Assembly: GCA_012841405.1 (NCBI GenBank)
Contig: DUUT01000110.1
Location: forward strand, 1-54,331
DNA: 54,331 bases
Direction of reading: 5' to 3'
Source: Chloroflexota bacterium
Lineage (GTDB): Bacteria; Chloroflexota; Anaerolineae; UBA1429
Notes under the pieces: generated by a model
What the model was told of the DNA's origin: nothing
The model's database searches: none
Seen by the model: the letters and a program-made list of their open reading frames with translations, nothing else
Translations under genes and position numbers: made by a program
Shown here: piece after piece, positions 8,385-16,211 of the stretch
Position numbering within the stretch: the first letter of the stretch is position 1
Layout: every line of letters begins with the position of its first letter

Positions 8385-8412
8385 AGTGTAGCCAACGAGC
8401 CGGAGGTGTCAA
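8385..8412 (-). promoter_or_regulatory. Sigma70-type promoter of the lipoprotein/ABC/radical SAM operon
   Basis: On the minus strand, TTGACA (8412-8407) is followed by a 16-bp spacer and TACACT (8390-8385). The predicted transcription start near 8378 lies about 16 nt before the first stem of the leader RNA. Confidence 0.8.
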
Positions 8413-8466
8413 GCGGCTCCGAGGGGATGGGGTCGGTACAGGATACTGGCTGAATGGCGCACCACC

Positions 8467-8592
8467 GAGCGTCCGCCGCGGGTTGAAACCCAGCGCTAAA
8501 GGGGCCAAGTCCACCTGCGTGGACTCGATCCAGCCCGCGAAGGCCGGCCTGGCAAGCTTAGGGACTGTACCCCTGAGCCGCTAGCGCACGAT
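8467..8592 (+). repeat. Dispersed intergenic repeat R2, copy A
   Basis: The segment GCCTGGCAAGCTTAGGGACT...CCCCTGAGCCGCTAGCGC has a diverged partner in opposite orientation near 22920-23025 (TTGGCAAGCTCAGGGGC...CCCTGAGCCGGTAGCGC). Its 5' part CGCCGCGGGTTGAAACC also resembles 46293-46309. I see no coding potential. The remainder of 8413-8699 holds nothing else that I can identify. Confidence 0.5.
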
Positions 8593-8699
8593 TAGGGCAA
8601 CGATCCAGGGTGTAGATCGCGATATCGGCAGCATCGCGGTGAACCCGAGTTCTACCGCGAGTGAAAACCGCTGCACTCGGCCCACCTCTCGGATCGTGC

Positions 8700-8705
8700 T
8701 ATAAT
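8700..8705 (+). promoter_or_regulatory. -10 element upstream of SPFH gene
   Basis: A perfect TATAAT lies 45 bp upstream of the SPFH start codon. No good -35 hexamer is found at normal spacing, so this may be an activated or extended promoter. Confidence 0.5.
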
Positions 8706-8750
8706 CCCCCCATCATTGCGCTTACGTCACTGTATCATGGAGGATCAGAC

Positions 8751-9626
8751 ATGCAGCGAAAGCCCGCGAGTTTGCGCGCGGTGGGTATTGGTATTTTCGT
8801 GGTTGCTGTGTTAGTCATCGTTTTCTCTAGCTACACGATCGTTGGCCCGGGGCACAGGGGCGTGGTGGTCATGTTGGGGCGCGTGGAGGATACCACTCTC
8901 GGGGAGGGTTTTCACCTGGTCGTGCCGCCCGTGCTACGCCAGGTCGTCGAGGTCGATGTGCGCACGAAAAAGCTCGACGTCGAGACCGAGGCCGCATCGT
9001 CGGACATGCAGCTCATCCAGGTCACCGGTGTCCTCAACTATCACCTGGACCCCCAGCAGGTCAGCAGTCTCTACCGCGACGTGGGGCTCGACTTTGAGAA
9101 CATTATCATTGCTCCCGCCATGCACGAGGCGATCAAGGCGGCCACGGCGCAGTATCGCGTGGAGCGCATCCTGGTAGAGCGCGCCAGCATCAAGGAGAGC
9201 ATCCAGTCCATGCTCACCGAGCGGCTGGCCCAGAACCATATCGTCGTCGACCAGTTCTCCCTGGCCAACGTCGACTTTTCTGCCGAGTTCAACGCCGCCA
9301 TCGAGCGCAAGCAAGTGGCCGAGCAAGCCGCCCTCCAGAAGCAGTACGAGCTGCAGGCCGCGCAGAAGGACGTCGAGATCGCCCTCGCCACAGCTGAGGG
9401 CGAGAAACGGGCCGCGGTAATCGCTGCCGAGGGGCGGGCCGAGGCGCGTCGCGTCGAGGCGCAGGCCGAGGCGGAGGCCTTGCAGCTCATCGCCGGCCAG
9501 CTTCGCGGGAACCCCGACCTCATCCGCTACGAGTGGGCCACCAGGCTCGCGCCCGGCGTCTCGACGGTGCTGCTCCCTTCGGATCAGGATCTCATTCTCG
9601 GCGCCGATGCGTTGGTACAGCCCTAA
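8751..9626 (+). CDS. SPFH/Band 7 (prohibitin-like) membrane protein
   Basis: This membrane-anchored scaffold protein has 291 residues. It starts at ATG 8751, behind GGAGG; the longer frame from 8661 runs through the promoter. A single N-terminal membrane helix (about residues 9-27, VGIGIFVVAVLVIVFSSY) precedes a Band 7 domain beginning VGPGHRGVVVMLGRVED. After the domain comes a long Ala/Glu-rich coiled coil (about 180-255, with repeated AEAE and AALQKQYELQAAQKDVE segments). The C-terminus matches prohibitin-like ends (RYEWATRLAPGVSTVLLP). SPFH proteins form large oligomeric rings in membranes and often help proteases or lipid-domain organisation. The gene stands alone, with its own -10 and a stem-loop after it. 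Confidence 0.92.
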   Translation: MQRKPASLRAVGIGIFVVAVLVIVFSSYTIVGPGHRGVVVMLGRVEDTTLGEGFHLVVPPVLRQVVEVDVRTKKLDVETEAASSDMQLIQVTGVLNYHLDPQQVSSLYRDVGLDFENIIIAPAMHEAIKAATAQYRVERILVERASIKESIQSMLTERLAQNHIVVDQFSLANVDFSAEFNAAIERKQVAEQAALQKQYELQAAQKDVEIALATAEGEKRAAVIAAEGRAEARRVEAQAEAEALQLIAGQLRGNPDLIRYEWATRLAPGVSTVLLPSDQDLILGADALVQP

Positions 9627-9654
9627 GGCTCTCGGGGGTGTGAGCGATCACGGC

Positions 9655-9681
9655 GGGGCCGCCGCGTGCTGCGGCGGCCCC
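9655..9681 (+). terminator. Strong GC hairpin after SPFH gene
   Basis: A perfect 11-bp stem is formed by GGGGCCGCCGC (9655-9665) and GCGGCGGCCCC (9671-9681) with a GTGCT loop, 29 bp after the stop codon. It lacks a T-tract, so it may be a weak or Rho-assisted terminator or an RNA stabiliser. Confidence 0.5.
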
Positions 9682-9733
9682 GTGCGCGCTCTCGTAGCCA
9701 CGCGCTAGGATGCGACGCCGCATGCGGCGGGGC

Positions 9734-9864
9734 CGTGTTTCGCAAACGCACCCGACGTAGAGACGCTGTCGCCCCTCGCTTACGCTCAGGGCCTTGACAC
9801 CCATCGACAAGGTTTCTCGCCACGCTCGGAACCACGCTGTGGCCCCTTTCTAAACACGACCTAG
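9734..9864 (+). repeat. Dispersed repeat R1, copy A
   Basis: This copy has the full R1 layout: CGTGTTTCGCAAACGCACCC, CGACGTAGAGACGCTGTCGC, the core GGGCCTTGACACCCATCGAC, GTTTCTCGCCACGCTC, and the end CTAAACACGACCTAG. The ends are imperfect inverted repeats (CCGTGTTTCG against CTAGGTCGTGTTTAG). It lies 107 bp beyond the SPFH stop codon and carries no gene. Confidence 0.8.
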
Positions 9865-9931
9865 CGGCCCCTTGCAAACACGTGGCGCCATCGAAAGGCG
9901 CCGGTCAATGCCGTCCCCCCTCCCCCTTCGT

Positions 9932-9960
9932 TTGACAAGGTCTTGCCGCGTCAAGACAAT
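9932..9960 (+). promoter_or_regulatory. Promoter of the dUTPase-like/TPR/regulator operon
   Basis: A consensus TTGACA (9932-9937), a 17-bp spacer and GACAAT (9955-9960) are present. Transcription should start near 9967, only about 18 nt before the ATG at 9985. This rules out the longer frame that begins at TTG 9943 inside the promoter. Confidence 0.75.
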
Positions 9961-9984
9961 GAACGCACATGGCACACCATCGCA

Positions 9985-10416
9985 ATGCGGGAGAGACACG
10001 TGATCGATTATTGGACAGTGGGGCGTGGCGCCCAGCCACCGGAGCGCCACGAGGGCGCAGCCCTCGACTTGCGCGCACGCCTTCCGGAGCGCGGCTGGCG
10101 CCTCGTGTGGGGATTCGCCCGCATACCCACCGGCGTCGCCCTGCGCATGCCGCCCTACGCCGTGGTGCGCGTCACCGGGCGGAGCAGTAGCTTTCTGCGG
10201 GGCATCATCGTTCACGATGGGCTCGTCGAGTCTGAGTTCAACGGCCGCGAGCTCTGTGCCCTCATCTACTGCCCATGGCCGCGCATCATCCGCCACGGCG
10301 AGCGCATCTGCCAGATGTGGGCGCTCGATATCCAACGCGATGCCTTCCGCGCCTTGGAAGGCCCACCGACCGATGTACAGCCCGGCAAGGCGGGGTTCGG
10401 TTCCACTGGCCGCTGA
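9985..10416 (+). CDS. dUTPase-superfamily protein with altered motif 3
   Basis: At 143 residues this is the size of a trimeric dUTP diphosphatase subunit. All five family motifs are traceable: motif 1 GAALDLRA, motif 2 RSSSFLRG, motif 3 GLVESEFNG, motif 4 GERICQM, and the flexible C-terminal motif 5 AGFGSTGR. dUTPase hydrolyses dUTP to dUMP and pyrophosphate, keeping uracil out of DNA. In motif 3 the usual D-x-D-Y (water-positioning Asp and uracil-stacking Tyr) reads E-S-E-F, so catalysis or base choice may differ. A dCTP deaminase-like or purely regulatory role cannot be excluded. The start at ATG 9985 is set by the promoter just upstream. The next gene follows after 36 bp. Confidence 0.82.
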   Translation: MRERHVIDYWTVGRGAQPPERHEGAALDLRARLPERGWRLVWGFARIPTGVALRMPPYAVVRVTGRSSSFLRGIIVHDGLVESEFNGRELCALIYCPWPRIIRHGERICQMWALDIQRDAFRALEGPPTDVQPGKAGFGSTGR

Positions 10417-10452
10417 GCCATCGTCGTGCAGCGTGAGAAAGGGTCTGTGCCC

Positions 10453-12240
10453 ATGAGCGTTCGTCCACTCGCCCCACACGTCCGCAAGGCGCTGGACTGG
10501 GCCGGCCGCCACCGAATCGCGCTCGGCCTGGCACTGCTGGCGCTGGCCTGCCTTGTGACCCTGAGCTGGTTCATGAGCCTCGCCGCGTCACCCGCACGAC
10601 ACGCCAGTGATCCCGCCCGCCTCGATGCCTACGGCCTCGACAATGTTGAGCTACGCATTATCCATCCCACCCGCCTGACCGTCGATGACACGGGCGATCG
10701 GGCGGCCCGCGTGACCCTCTCAGCCCGGGCCCTGGCGCCATCGGCCACCGGACCCATCGAGATGGTGCTGCCCCTGCCCGACGAGGCCGTGGCCTTTGTG
10801 GATGCCAATGGCGACCACGTTCCGGGGCGGATACGCATCACTCCGGGATACCCCGACGCCCTGCCCCACGATCTGCGCCTCGCCCACGGCAACACCCAGC
10901 TCCAGGGCGGGCTCCTCCTTCCCTACCGTGTGTCCGTTGTGCCGCTACTCGTCACCGAAAACGGCACCACCCCGGTGGGCGAGCTGGCCTTTGAGGTGCG
11001 CCTCGAGAGCGCGTGGGGGCAATCAATGCGCACCTTTGCTGACGGCGTGGCCCGCCACGGCACGCCGTACGTGTTGCTGCTCATTCTGGTGGCCGCCGTG
11101 ATGCTCGCCGGCCGCCGGGTGTGGCGGCGCCACGATCTGGCCCGCGAGAAGCGCCTTGCGGCCGCCTACGGGCAGCTGTCCGAACACGTCAAGCTCGAGC
11201 GCTGGACGGAGGCGCGCCAGCTCATCGAGAGCATCCGCGCCCTCAGGCCCCACTATCGCGACATTGATCGCCTCGATACCATGGTAACCTCTGCCGAGAT
11301 GGCGGCGTGGCGTCGCGAACAGCTCTACCAGATCGGTGTCGAGGCGTATCGCGCCCGCAACTGGCCCTCCGCCGTGCAGGCGTTCGGCGCCATCGAGGAG
11401 GAGACACCGTACTACCGTGAGGTGCGCTTTCTCCGGCGGACCGCCGCGCTGTACGCCGATCTTGCCAGCAGAGATCGCTCGCGTCGTGCCCAAGCGGCTC
11501 AAGAGCTGGGAGATATTGCCGATCTACTTGATATGATGCCGTTGTTGCACGCCCTTGGTGACCGCAGTGACGAGGTTGCCGAGGCGGCAACGGATGCGCT
11601 CCGGCGGATCGGCGCCGACGCCCTTGATGTCCTGTTGTCGGGTCTGGTGGCTGACAACCCATCCGTTCGCGAGCGCTGCTATCGTCTGATCCAGGGGTTG
11701 GGGCAGACGGTCCGACCGCAGTTGCTGGGGGCGCTGCGGTCGAGCGATCCCCGTCTGACGGCGCCCGTCGCCCAACTCCTCGCCTCGCTGGGGGCCCGCG
11801 AGGAGCTGGCGCGTGCGCTGCTCGATGCGCCCGAGCCGCATCAGGCGGGCATCGTGGAGGCGCTGCTGTCGGAGGGGGCTGCCGCAGGGAGCGTCCTGAT
11901 CGGGGCCCTGCTCCACGCTCCCCCAGAACGCCAGCAAACGATCATCAATGCCCTGGCCGCGCTCAAGCTGCGCGTCGACCTGGATCGCCGCCTCGATGAA
12001 GCCATCCGCGCGACACGCGATCCCGCTCAGCGCGAGCTGTTGCAGCGAGCGCAGCGGGCGCCGGCCACGCCCTTTGGGGTGGCGGCCGACGCTCCTGCCG
12101 TCGACGCCCAGCATGAGGCTGAGCCACCACGCGAGGAGCGGGAGGCGTCAGCCGGCAGCCGCGTGTTGCGCCTATTCGAGCGCCGCGCATCGCTGCCCTC
12201 CGCGTTGCGATCATCGCGATCTACAGGCCCGGACGAATAG
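10453..12240 (+). CDS. Membrane protein with TPR-like and HEAT-like repeats
   Basis: This 595-residue protein starts at ATG 10453 after GAGAAAGGG; the GTG at 10426 is less well placed. A first membrane helix lies at about residues 21-43 and a second at about 207-225 (YVLLLILVAAVMLAG), enclosing an extracytoplasmic domain of about 160 residues. The cytoplasmic part starts with a TPR-like module (LSEHVKLERWTEARQLIESI, YRARNWPSAVQAF). HEAT-like helical repeats follow (ELGDIADLLDMMPLLHALGD, SVRERCYRLIQGLG, APVAQLLASLGAREELARAL). The tail is acidic and disordered. I do not recognise an overall family. Its TPR module resembles those in the PilO-like and LysM proteins of the pilus locus. It sits 57 bp before an OmpR-type regulator, so it may be a sensor partner or scaffold; that is inference. 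Confidence 0.8.
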   Translation: MSVRPLAPHVRKALDWAGRHRIALGLALLALACLVTLSWFMSLAASPARHASDPARLDAYGLDNVELRIIHPTRLTVDDTGDRAARVTLSARALAPSATGPIEMVLPLPDEAVAFVDANGDHVPGRIRITPGYPDALPHDLRLAHGNTQLQGGLLLPYRVSVVPLLVTENGTTPVGELAFEVRLESAWGQSMRTFADGVARHGTPYVLLLILVAAVMLAGRRVWRRHDLAREKRLAAAYGQLSEHVKLERWTEARQLIESIRALRPHYRDIDRLDTMVTSAEMAAWRREQLYQIGVEAYRARNWPSAVQAFGAIEEETPYYREVRFLRRTAALYADLASRDRSRRAQAAQELGDIADLLDMMPLLHALGDRSDEVAEAATDALRRIGADALDVLLSGLVADNPSVRERCYRLIQGLGQTVRPQLLGALRSSDPRLTAPVAQLLASLGAREELARALLDAPEPHQAGIVEALLSEGAAAGSVLIGALLHAPPERQQTIINALAALKLRVDLDRRLDEAIRATRDPAQRELLQRAQRAPATPFGVAADAPAVDAQHEAEPPREEREASAGSRVLRLFERRASLPSALRSSRSTGPDE

Positions 12241-12297
12241 CGGGGCATCGTGGTGCATGCCCCGCCCACAGCGCTACACAGTACTGGCGGGGTAGGC

Positions 12298-13008
12298 ATG
12301 GCACGAATCCTGGTCGCCGACGACGATCGTCATATCGTTACGTTGGTGGAACGCACCCTCACGCGGGCGGATCACCAGGTGGTCTCGGCGCATACCGGCG
12401 CTGAAGCCCTCGAGCGGCTCCGCAATGCCGTTGCCGACCTGGTGATCCTCGACATCGTCATGCCGGCCCTCACCGGCATCGATGTGTGCCGCCACATGCG
12501 CATGCACCCGTCGCTTTGCTCGGTGCCCATCCTGTTCCTCACCGCCAAGCAGGACATCGAGAGCAAGATCATGGGCTTCGAGGCGGGTGGCGACGACTAT
12601 CTCACGAAACCCTTTGACGTCAGCGAGCTCGAGGCGCGCGTCAAGGCGTTGCTCCGCCACACCATCAAGGCTCCGCCCTCGGGCGTGTTGGCCGTGGGCC
12701 CCGTCCGTGTGGATCCCGATTCGGGCGCTGCCAGCATCCATGGGCACCCTGTGGATCTGACGCCGGTCGAGTTTGAGCTGTTGTACTACCTCACCATGCA
12801 CGCAGGCGAAGTCTTGCCCACCGAGCGTCTGCTGCAGGAGGTATGGGGGTATCCTCCCGGCACGGGCAACCCGAGCCTCGTACGCATGCACGTGCTGAAC
12901 CTCCGACGCAAGATTGAGGAGAACCCGGCACGCCCCGCCCTCCTCTGTACCGTGCCCCGGCACGGCTACACGCTCAAGGCGCGCGCCGATGGCCCCAGGC
13001 TGGACTAG
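12298..13008 (+). CDS. OmpR/PhoB-family response regulator
   Basis: This is a 236-residue two-component response regulator. The receiver domain (about 1-118) has acidic residues in ADDD, the phospho-acceptor Asp in LVILDIVMP, Thr in LFLTAKQD and Lys in LTKPFD. The C-terminal winged-helix domain (about 135-230) is the Trans_reg_C type, with DLTPVEFELLYYL and RMHVLNLRRKIE. Such regulators bind tandem direct repeats as head-to-tail dimers with about 11-bp period. Exactly such repeats occur at three promoters downstream (13170, 16135, 32067), making this the best local candidate for their regulator. The start is ATG 12298 after GGGGTAGG. The stop codon TAG is part of the CTAG that begins repeat R1 copy B. 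No adjacent classical sensor kinase is present; the closest is the REC-kinase at 15037. Confidence 0.95.
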   Translation: MARILVADDDRHIVTLVERTLTRADHQVVSAHTGAEALERLRNAVADLVILDIVMPALTGIDVCRHMRMHPSLCSVPILFLTAKQDIESKIMGFEAGGDDYLTKPFDVSELEARVKALLRHTIKAPPSGVLAVGPVRVDPDSGAASIHGHPVDLTPVEFELLYYLTMHAGEVLPTERLLQEVWGYPPGTGNPSLVRMHVLNLRRKIEENPARPALLCTVPRHGYTLKARADGPRLD

Positions 13009-13119
13009 TCCGAGAAATGCTGTCGCCCCGAGTGGAAACGAGGGGCCTTGACGCCCATGGACACAGTCTCTCGTCACGCTCAGAACGACGCTGTGGGCCT
13101 TTGTCCAAACACTACCGAG
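13005..13119 (+). repeat. Dispersed repeat R1, copy B
   Basis: This copy begins with the CTAG that contains the stop codon of the regulator gene. It lacks about 25 bases of the 5' part, then has GCTGTCGCCCCGAG, the core GGGGCCTTGACGCCCATGGA, CTCTCGTCACGCTCAGAACG and the end CCAAACACTACCGAGG. It opens a misleading upstream extension of the HD-GYP reading frame. Confidence 0.75.
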
Positions 13120-13169
13120 GCGGCCCATGCGACCAGTCAACCAGCGCCCGTCTCTCGCGCCGTGCCGAC

Positions 13170-13213
13170 TTTACGCAGTCTTTACGGCGGCGACGAGCGC
13201 AACCTGCTATAGT
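13170..13213 (+). promoter_or_regulatory. Tandem OmpR/PhoB-type boxes and -10 upstream of HD-GYP gene
   Basis: Two direct repeats TTTACG (13170-13175 and 13181-13186) are spaced exactly 11 bp. The -10 TATAGT (13208-13213) starts 21 bp after the second repeat. No consensus -35 is present, as expected for an activator-dependent promoter. The same arrangement recurs at 16135-16211 and 32067-32131. Confidence 0.7.
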
Positions 13214-13412
13214 AAGGGGAGCGGGGCACAGGGCCGACGCCTGGGGCACGCCATCGGCACGAAAGCTGCGGCGCAGGGAACGCGCCCCTGATGCCTCCCC
13301 ACGCGCTCGGCACGTTTGGCTCCCGATACCCGGTTCAGTCTCACCGGGGTGCCATGACACTGGAAAGGATGGGGCGAACCGGTTGACGGTACAGGCTGAG
13401 AAGGGACGGGCA

Positions 13413-14969
13413 GTGGACGGCGGCCGCGTGTTGGTCGTCGATGATGAGGCCCCGGTGCGCCGGCTCATCAGCGCCATCGTTCGGCAGACGGGTTGCACCG
13501 TCGCCGAGGCCGCTGATGGTCGCGCCGCTATGGACACCCTTGCCCGGGAGCCGTTCGACCTCGTCATCACCGACCTGCGCATGCCGCGTATGGGGGGGAT
13601 GGCGCTCCTCGAGGAGTGCCGCTCGCTCTACCCCGAGACCGACGTGATGGTGCTCACCGCCTATGGCACCATCCCTAGTGCCGTCGAGGCCGTGCGCCTC
13701 GGTGCGTTGGACTATATCAGCAAGCCCTTTGTCGGCGACGACCTGGCCCAGCGCGTGCGTCGCTGCCTCGAGGCGCGCCGAGCTCGGTCTCGCCCCCCAT
13801 CACCCGTCGGGCCGCTCGTTGAGCTTGGCCGCATCCTGACCCAGGCCTACGACGGCCCCGCGATGCTGGAGCGCGTCGTCGACCTCGTGCAGTCCACCTT
13901 TGCGCCCGCCAGCATCTGCCTGGCACTCTTTGGCGCCCCATCGGCCGACCGCATTGCCCTTTCCGTCGATATCCTCGCCGCGGCGGGGGCCCAGAGCCCC
14001 GCGGACCTCGGATTCCCGGGCCCCACCATCGCGCTTGCCCGCCTGATCGCCTCTCGGCGCACCCCCTGGGTGTTGCGCGAGCCGGGGCCACTGGACGAGA
14101 CGGACCTAGACCGCACGGAGGGGCAGGCGATCACTGTGCCCTTGGTGAACGGGAGCGATGTCCTCGGGTGGATGACGCTGGTGCGCCCGGGCGATGCTCC
14201 CCGCTACACCGCGTCCGATGCCCAGCTGCTGTATGTTTTTGCCTTCCAGATCGGGAGCGTCATGCTCCCGTCCCGCGCGCGGCAGCAGCTCGCCGAGGCC
14301 CTCCGCACCGTGCGACGGGCCACCCTCGCCACGGTGCGCACCCTCTTTGCCGCCATCAAAGCGTTCGACCAGTATACCCATGACCACTGTGAGCGCGTCT
14401 CGCGCTATGCCTACCTGCTGGGCAAGCGTCTGGGCCTCGCACCCGGGGAGCTCGAGCACCTCCGTATCGGCGCGCTCCTCCATGACGTGGGCAAGATCGG
14501 CATCGGTGATGGCACCGTGCGGAAGCGGGGGCGCCTCACCACAGACGAGATCGACCGCGTGCGCCTGCACCCCATCATGGGCGCCAGCATCCTGAGCGAT
14601 ATGGATGCCTTTGCCGACATCGTCCCCATGGTCAAGTATCACCACGAATGCTTCGACGGCAGCGGCTACCCGTCCGGCCTGGCCGGCGACGCCATCCCCC
14701 TAGGGGGACGCATCATCGCCGTTGTCGACGCCTTTGATTCGATGACGACCGACCGCCCCTACCGCAGGGCCCTACCCATCGACGACGCGCTGGAGCGCCT
14801 GCACGCCTGCGCCGGCTCGCAGTTGGACCCGCAACACGTCGCGGCGTGGGCCGCCATCGTGGGCGAGGGTGGTCACGTTCTGCCCGACGCTCGGGGCCTT
14901 GACGCCCACCGACAAGGTTTCTCGCCACGCTCAGAACGACGCTGTGGCCCTTTTTCCCAACACGACTAG
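13413..14969 (+). CDS. Response regulator with GAF-like and HD-GYP domains (c-di-GMP phosphodiesterase)
   Basis: The protein has 518 residues. The start is taken as GTG 13413, behind GAGAAGGGA; TTG 13383 is possible. The longer frame starts inside repeat R1 and crosses the promoter. The receiver domain (about 4-125) has VVDDE, phospho-Asp in LVITDLRMP and Lys in ISKPF. A GAF-like segment follows (about 135-290). The HD-GYP domain (about 300-490) has HDVGKIGI, HHECFDGSGYPSGL and GRIIAVVDAFDSM, the residues that bind metal and cleave cyclic di-GMP. Such proteins lower c-di-GMP and so favour motility. It lies between the boxed promoter at 13170 and kinase and PilB genes, pointing to control of the pilus. 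The last 23 or so residues and the stop codon are encoded by repeat R1 copy C, so the native C-terminus has probably been replaced. Confidence 0.93.
   Translation: MDGGRVLVVDDEAPVRRLISAIVRQTGCTVAEAADGRAAMDTLAREPFDLVITDLRMPRMGGMALLEECRSLYPETDVMVLTAYGTIPSAVEAVRLGALDYISKPFVGDDLAQRVRRCLEARRARSRPPSPVGPLVELGRILTQAYDGPAMLERVVDLVQSTFAPASICLALFGAPSADRIALSVDILAAAGAQSPADLGFPGPTIALARLIASRRTPWVLREPGPLDETDLDRTEGQAITVPLVNGSDVLGWMTLVRPGDAPRYTASDAQLLYVFAFQIGSVMLPSRARQQLAEALRTVRRATLATVRTLFAAIKAFDQYTHDHCERVSRYAYLLGKRLGLAPGELEHLRIGALLHDVGKIGIGDGTVRKRGRLTTDEIDRVRLHPIMGASILSDMDAFADIVPMVKYHHECFDGSGYPSGLAGDAIPLGGRIIAVVDAFDSMTTDRPYRRALPIDDALERLHACAGSQLDPQHVAAWAAIVGEGGHVLPDARGLDAHRQGFSPRSERRCGPFSQHD
14880..14969 (+). 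repeat. Dispersed repeat R1, copy C (inside 3' end of HD-GYP gene)
   Basis: The core GGGGCCTTGACGCCCACCGA, GTTTCTCGCCACGCTCAGAA and the end CCCTTTTTCCCAACACGACTAG region match the other R1 copies. The 5' part is missing or diverged. The final CTAG gives the HD-GYP gene its TAG stop, and the repeat is translated in frame. Confidence 0.75.
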
Positions 14970-15036
14970 GCACCCGCTACCGCGTCGGGGGAGGCCCCCG
15001 GTGCGCCTTGTCACGCCCGAAAGCGAGTCATCGGCC

Positions 15037-16095
15037 ATGTCGCATCGCATCCTCATCGTAGATGACGAGCCGAGCATCACCGGGTTCTGCCACCGCCTCG
15101 TGGAGCGCCTGGGGTTCGAGACGCGCCTGGCCGACTCGGGCGAGGCCGCGCTGGAGATCCTCGAACAGGAATCGATCGACCTCTTGCTGGCGGATATCGT
15201 CATGCCGGGGATCTCGGGGGTAGAGCTCCTCGTCGCGGCGCGGGCACGCGTGCCCGATATGGCCGCCATCCTCATGACAGGGCATGGCGACATCGCTCTG
15301 GTCATTGAGGCGCTACGGGCCGGCGCCGATGACTTTTTGCTCAAGCCCTTTGGCGCCGGCGACCTCGCAGGCGCCATCGACCGTGCCCTCGCCCGCGTGC
15401 GGGCCGCGCAGGGACGCTTGCTGCGCCAGGAGCGCCTGGCCGTGATCCGCGAGCTCGGTGCCAGTATCGCGCACGAGCTGCGTAACCCGTTGGGCGTGAT
15501 CGGCAACTCGACCTACTACCTGCAGGCTCGCCTCGGCGCGTCTGACCCCAGAATCGCGCGACACCTCGATCTCATCGCACGCGAGGTGCAGGTCGCCAAT
15601 GGCATCATCGCTGACTTGATGCGCTCCGTGGATGCCCGCGAGCTGCGGGCCGTGCCGACGGATCCCAACGCCCTGGTGCGCGCAGCCACCGAGGACGCCG
15701 CCCTCCCCACATCGGTGGTCGTGCATCTTGACCTGGCTCCGGATCTCCCCCGGGTGAACCTTGATCCCGATGGCATGCACCAGGTGTTTCAGAACCTGAT
15801 CGACAACGCGGCTCAGGCCATGCCCGACGGTGGACGCCTCACCATCACCTCGCGTGTCGAGCACGGCCAGGTGCACATTACCTTCTCGGATACCGGCACC
15901 GGCATCGCCCCCGAGGCCACGCAGAGCGTCTTTGACCCGCTGTACACGACCAAGGCCAAAGGCTTCGGGCTCGGGCTGTCCATCGTGCAGCTCCTGGTGG
16001 AAGCGCACGGAGGTGAGGTCACCGTCTCGAGCCAGCTCGGCGCCGGTAGCTGCTTCTCCGTCATCCTCCCCGCCAACGAACCCCCGCCCGCCTGA
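15037..16095 (+). CDS. Receiver-histidine kinase hybrid (REC-HisKA-HATPase)
   Basis: The protein has 352 residues. An N-terminal receiver (MSHRILIVDDE, phospho-Asp in LLLADIVMPG, Lys in LLKPFG) is joined directly to a kinase. The kinase has an H-box with phospho-His in SIAHELRNPLGVI, N-box NLIDNAAQAM, G1 box DTGTGI, F/G2 box PLYTTKAKGFGLGLSI. There is no membrane segment, so it is a cytoplasmic kinase switched by its own receiver. ATG 15037 is chosen because the receiver starts there. GTG 15001 has a better ribosome-binding site (GGGGGAGG) and would add 12 residues. It lies 67 bp after the HD-GYP gene and before the REC-PilB fusion; all three neighbours carry receivers, so phosphate could pass between them. 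The partner specificity is inference. Confidence 0.92.
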   Translation: MSHRILIVDDEPSITGFCHRLVERLGFETRLADSGEAALEILEQESIDLLLADIVMPGISGVELLVAARARVPDMAAILMTGHGDIALVIEALRAGADDFLLKPFGAGDLAGAIDRALARVRAAQGRLLRQERLAVIRELGASIAHELRNPLGVIGNSTYYLQARLGASDPRIARHLDLIAREVQVANGIIADLMRSVDARELRAVPTDPNALVRAATEDAALPTSVVVHLDLAPDLPRVNLDPDGMHQVFQNLIDNAAQAMPDGGRLTITSRVEHGQVHITFSDTGTGIAPEATQSVFDPLYTTKAKGFGLGLSIVQLLVEAHGGEVTVSSQLGAGSCFSVILPANEPPPA

Positions 16096-16134
16096 GACCG
16101 TCGGCGCCGTACAACGCGCCACATGCACGGCGCC

Positions 16135-16211
16135 TTTACGCCCGCTTAACGCCAACATGGCGCCAAATTAACAGAGTCTTAACCCTCAGGCCACCCTCCA
16201 CGACGTATGAT
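16135..16211 (+). promoter_or_regulatory. Four TTAACG-like boxes in 11-bp register and -10 before REC-PilB gene
   Basis: Boxes are TTTACG (16135), TTAACG (16146), TTAACA (16168) and TTAACC (16179). All fall on one 11-bp lattice, with the position at 16157 degenerate. The -10 TATGAT (16206-16211) begins 21 bp after the last box, the same distance as at 13170-13213. This is a strong candidate operator-promoter for an OmpR/PhoB-type activator driving the pilus operon. Confidence 0.75.

Noticed and set aside
13017..13412. Long N-terminal extension of the HD-GYP frame
   Set aside because: The first 130 or so codons run through repeat R1 copy B and the boxed promoter. The receiver domain starts directly after GTG 13413.
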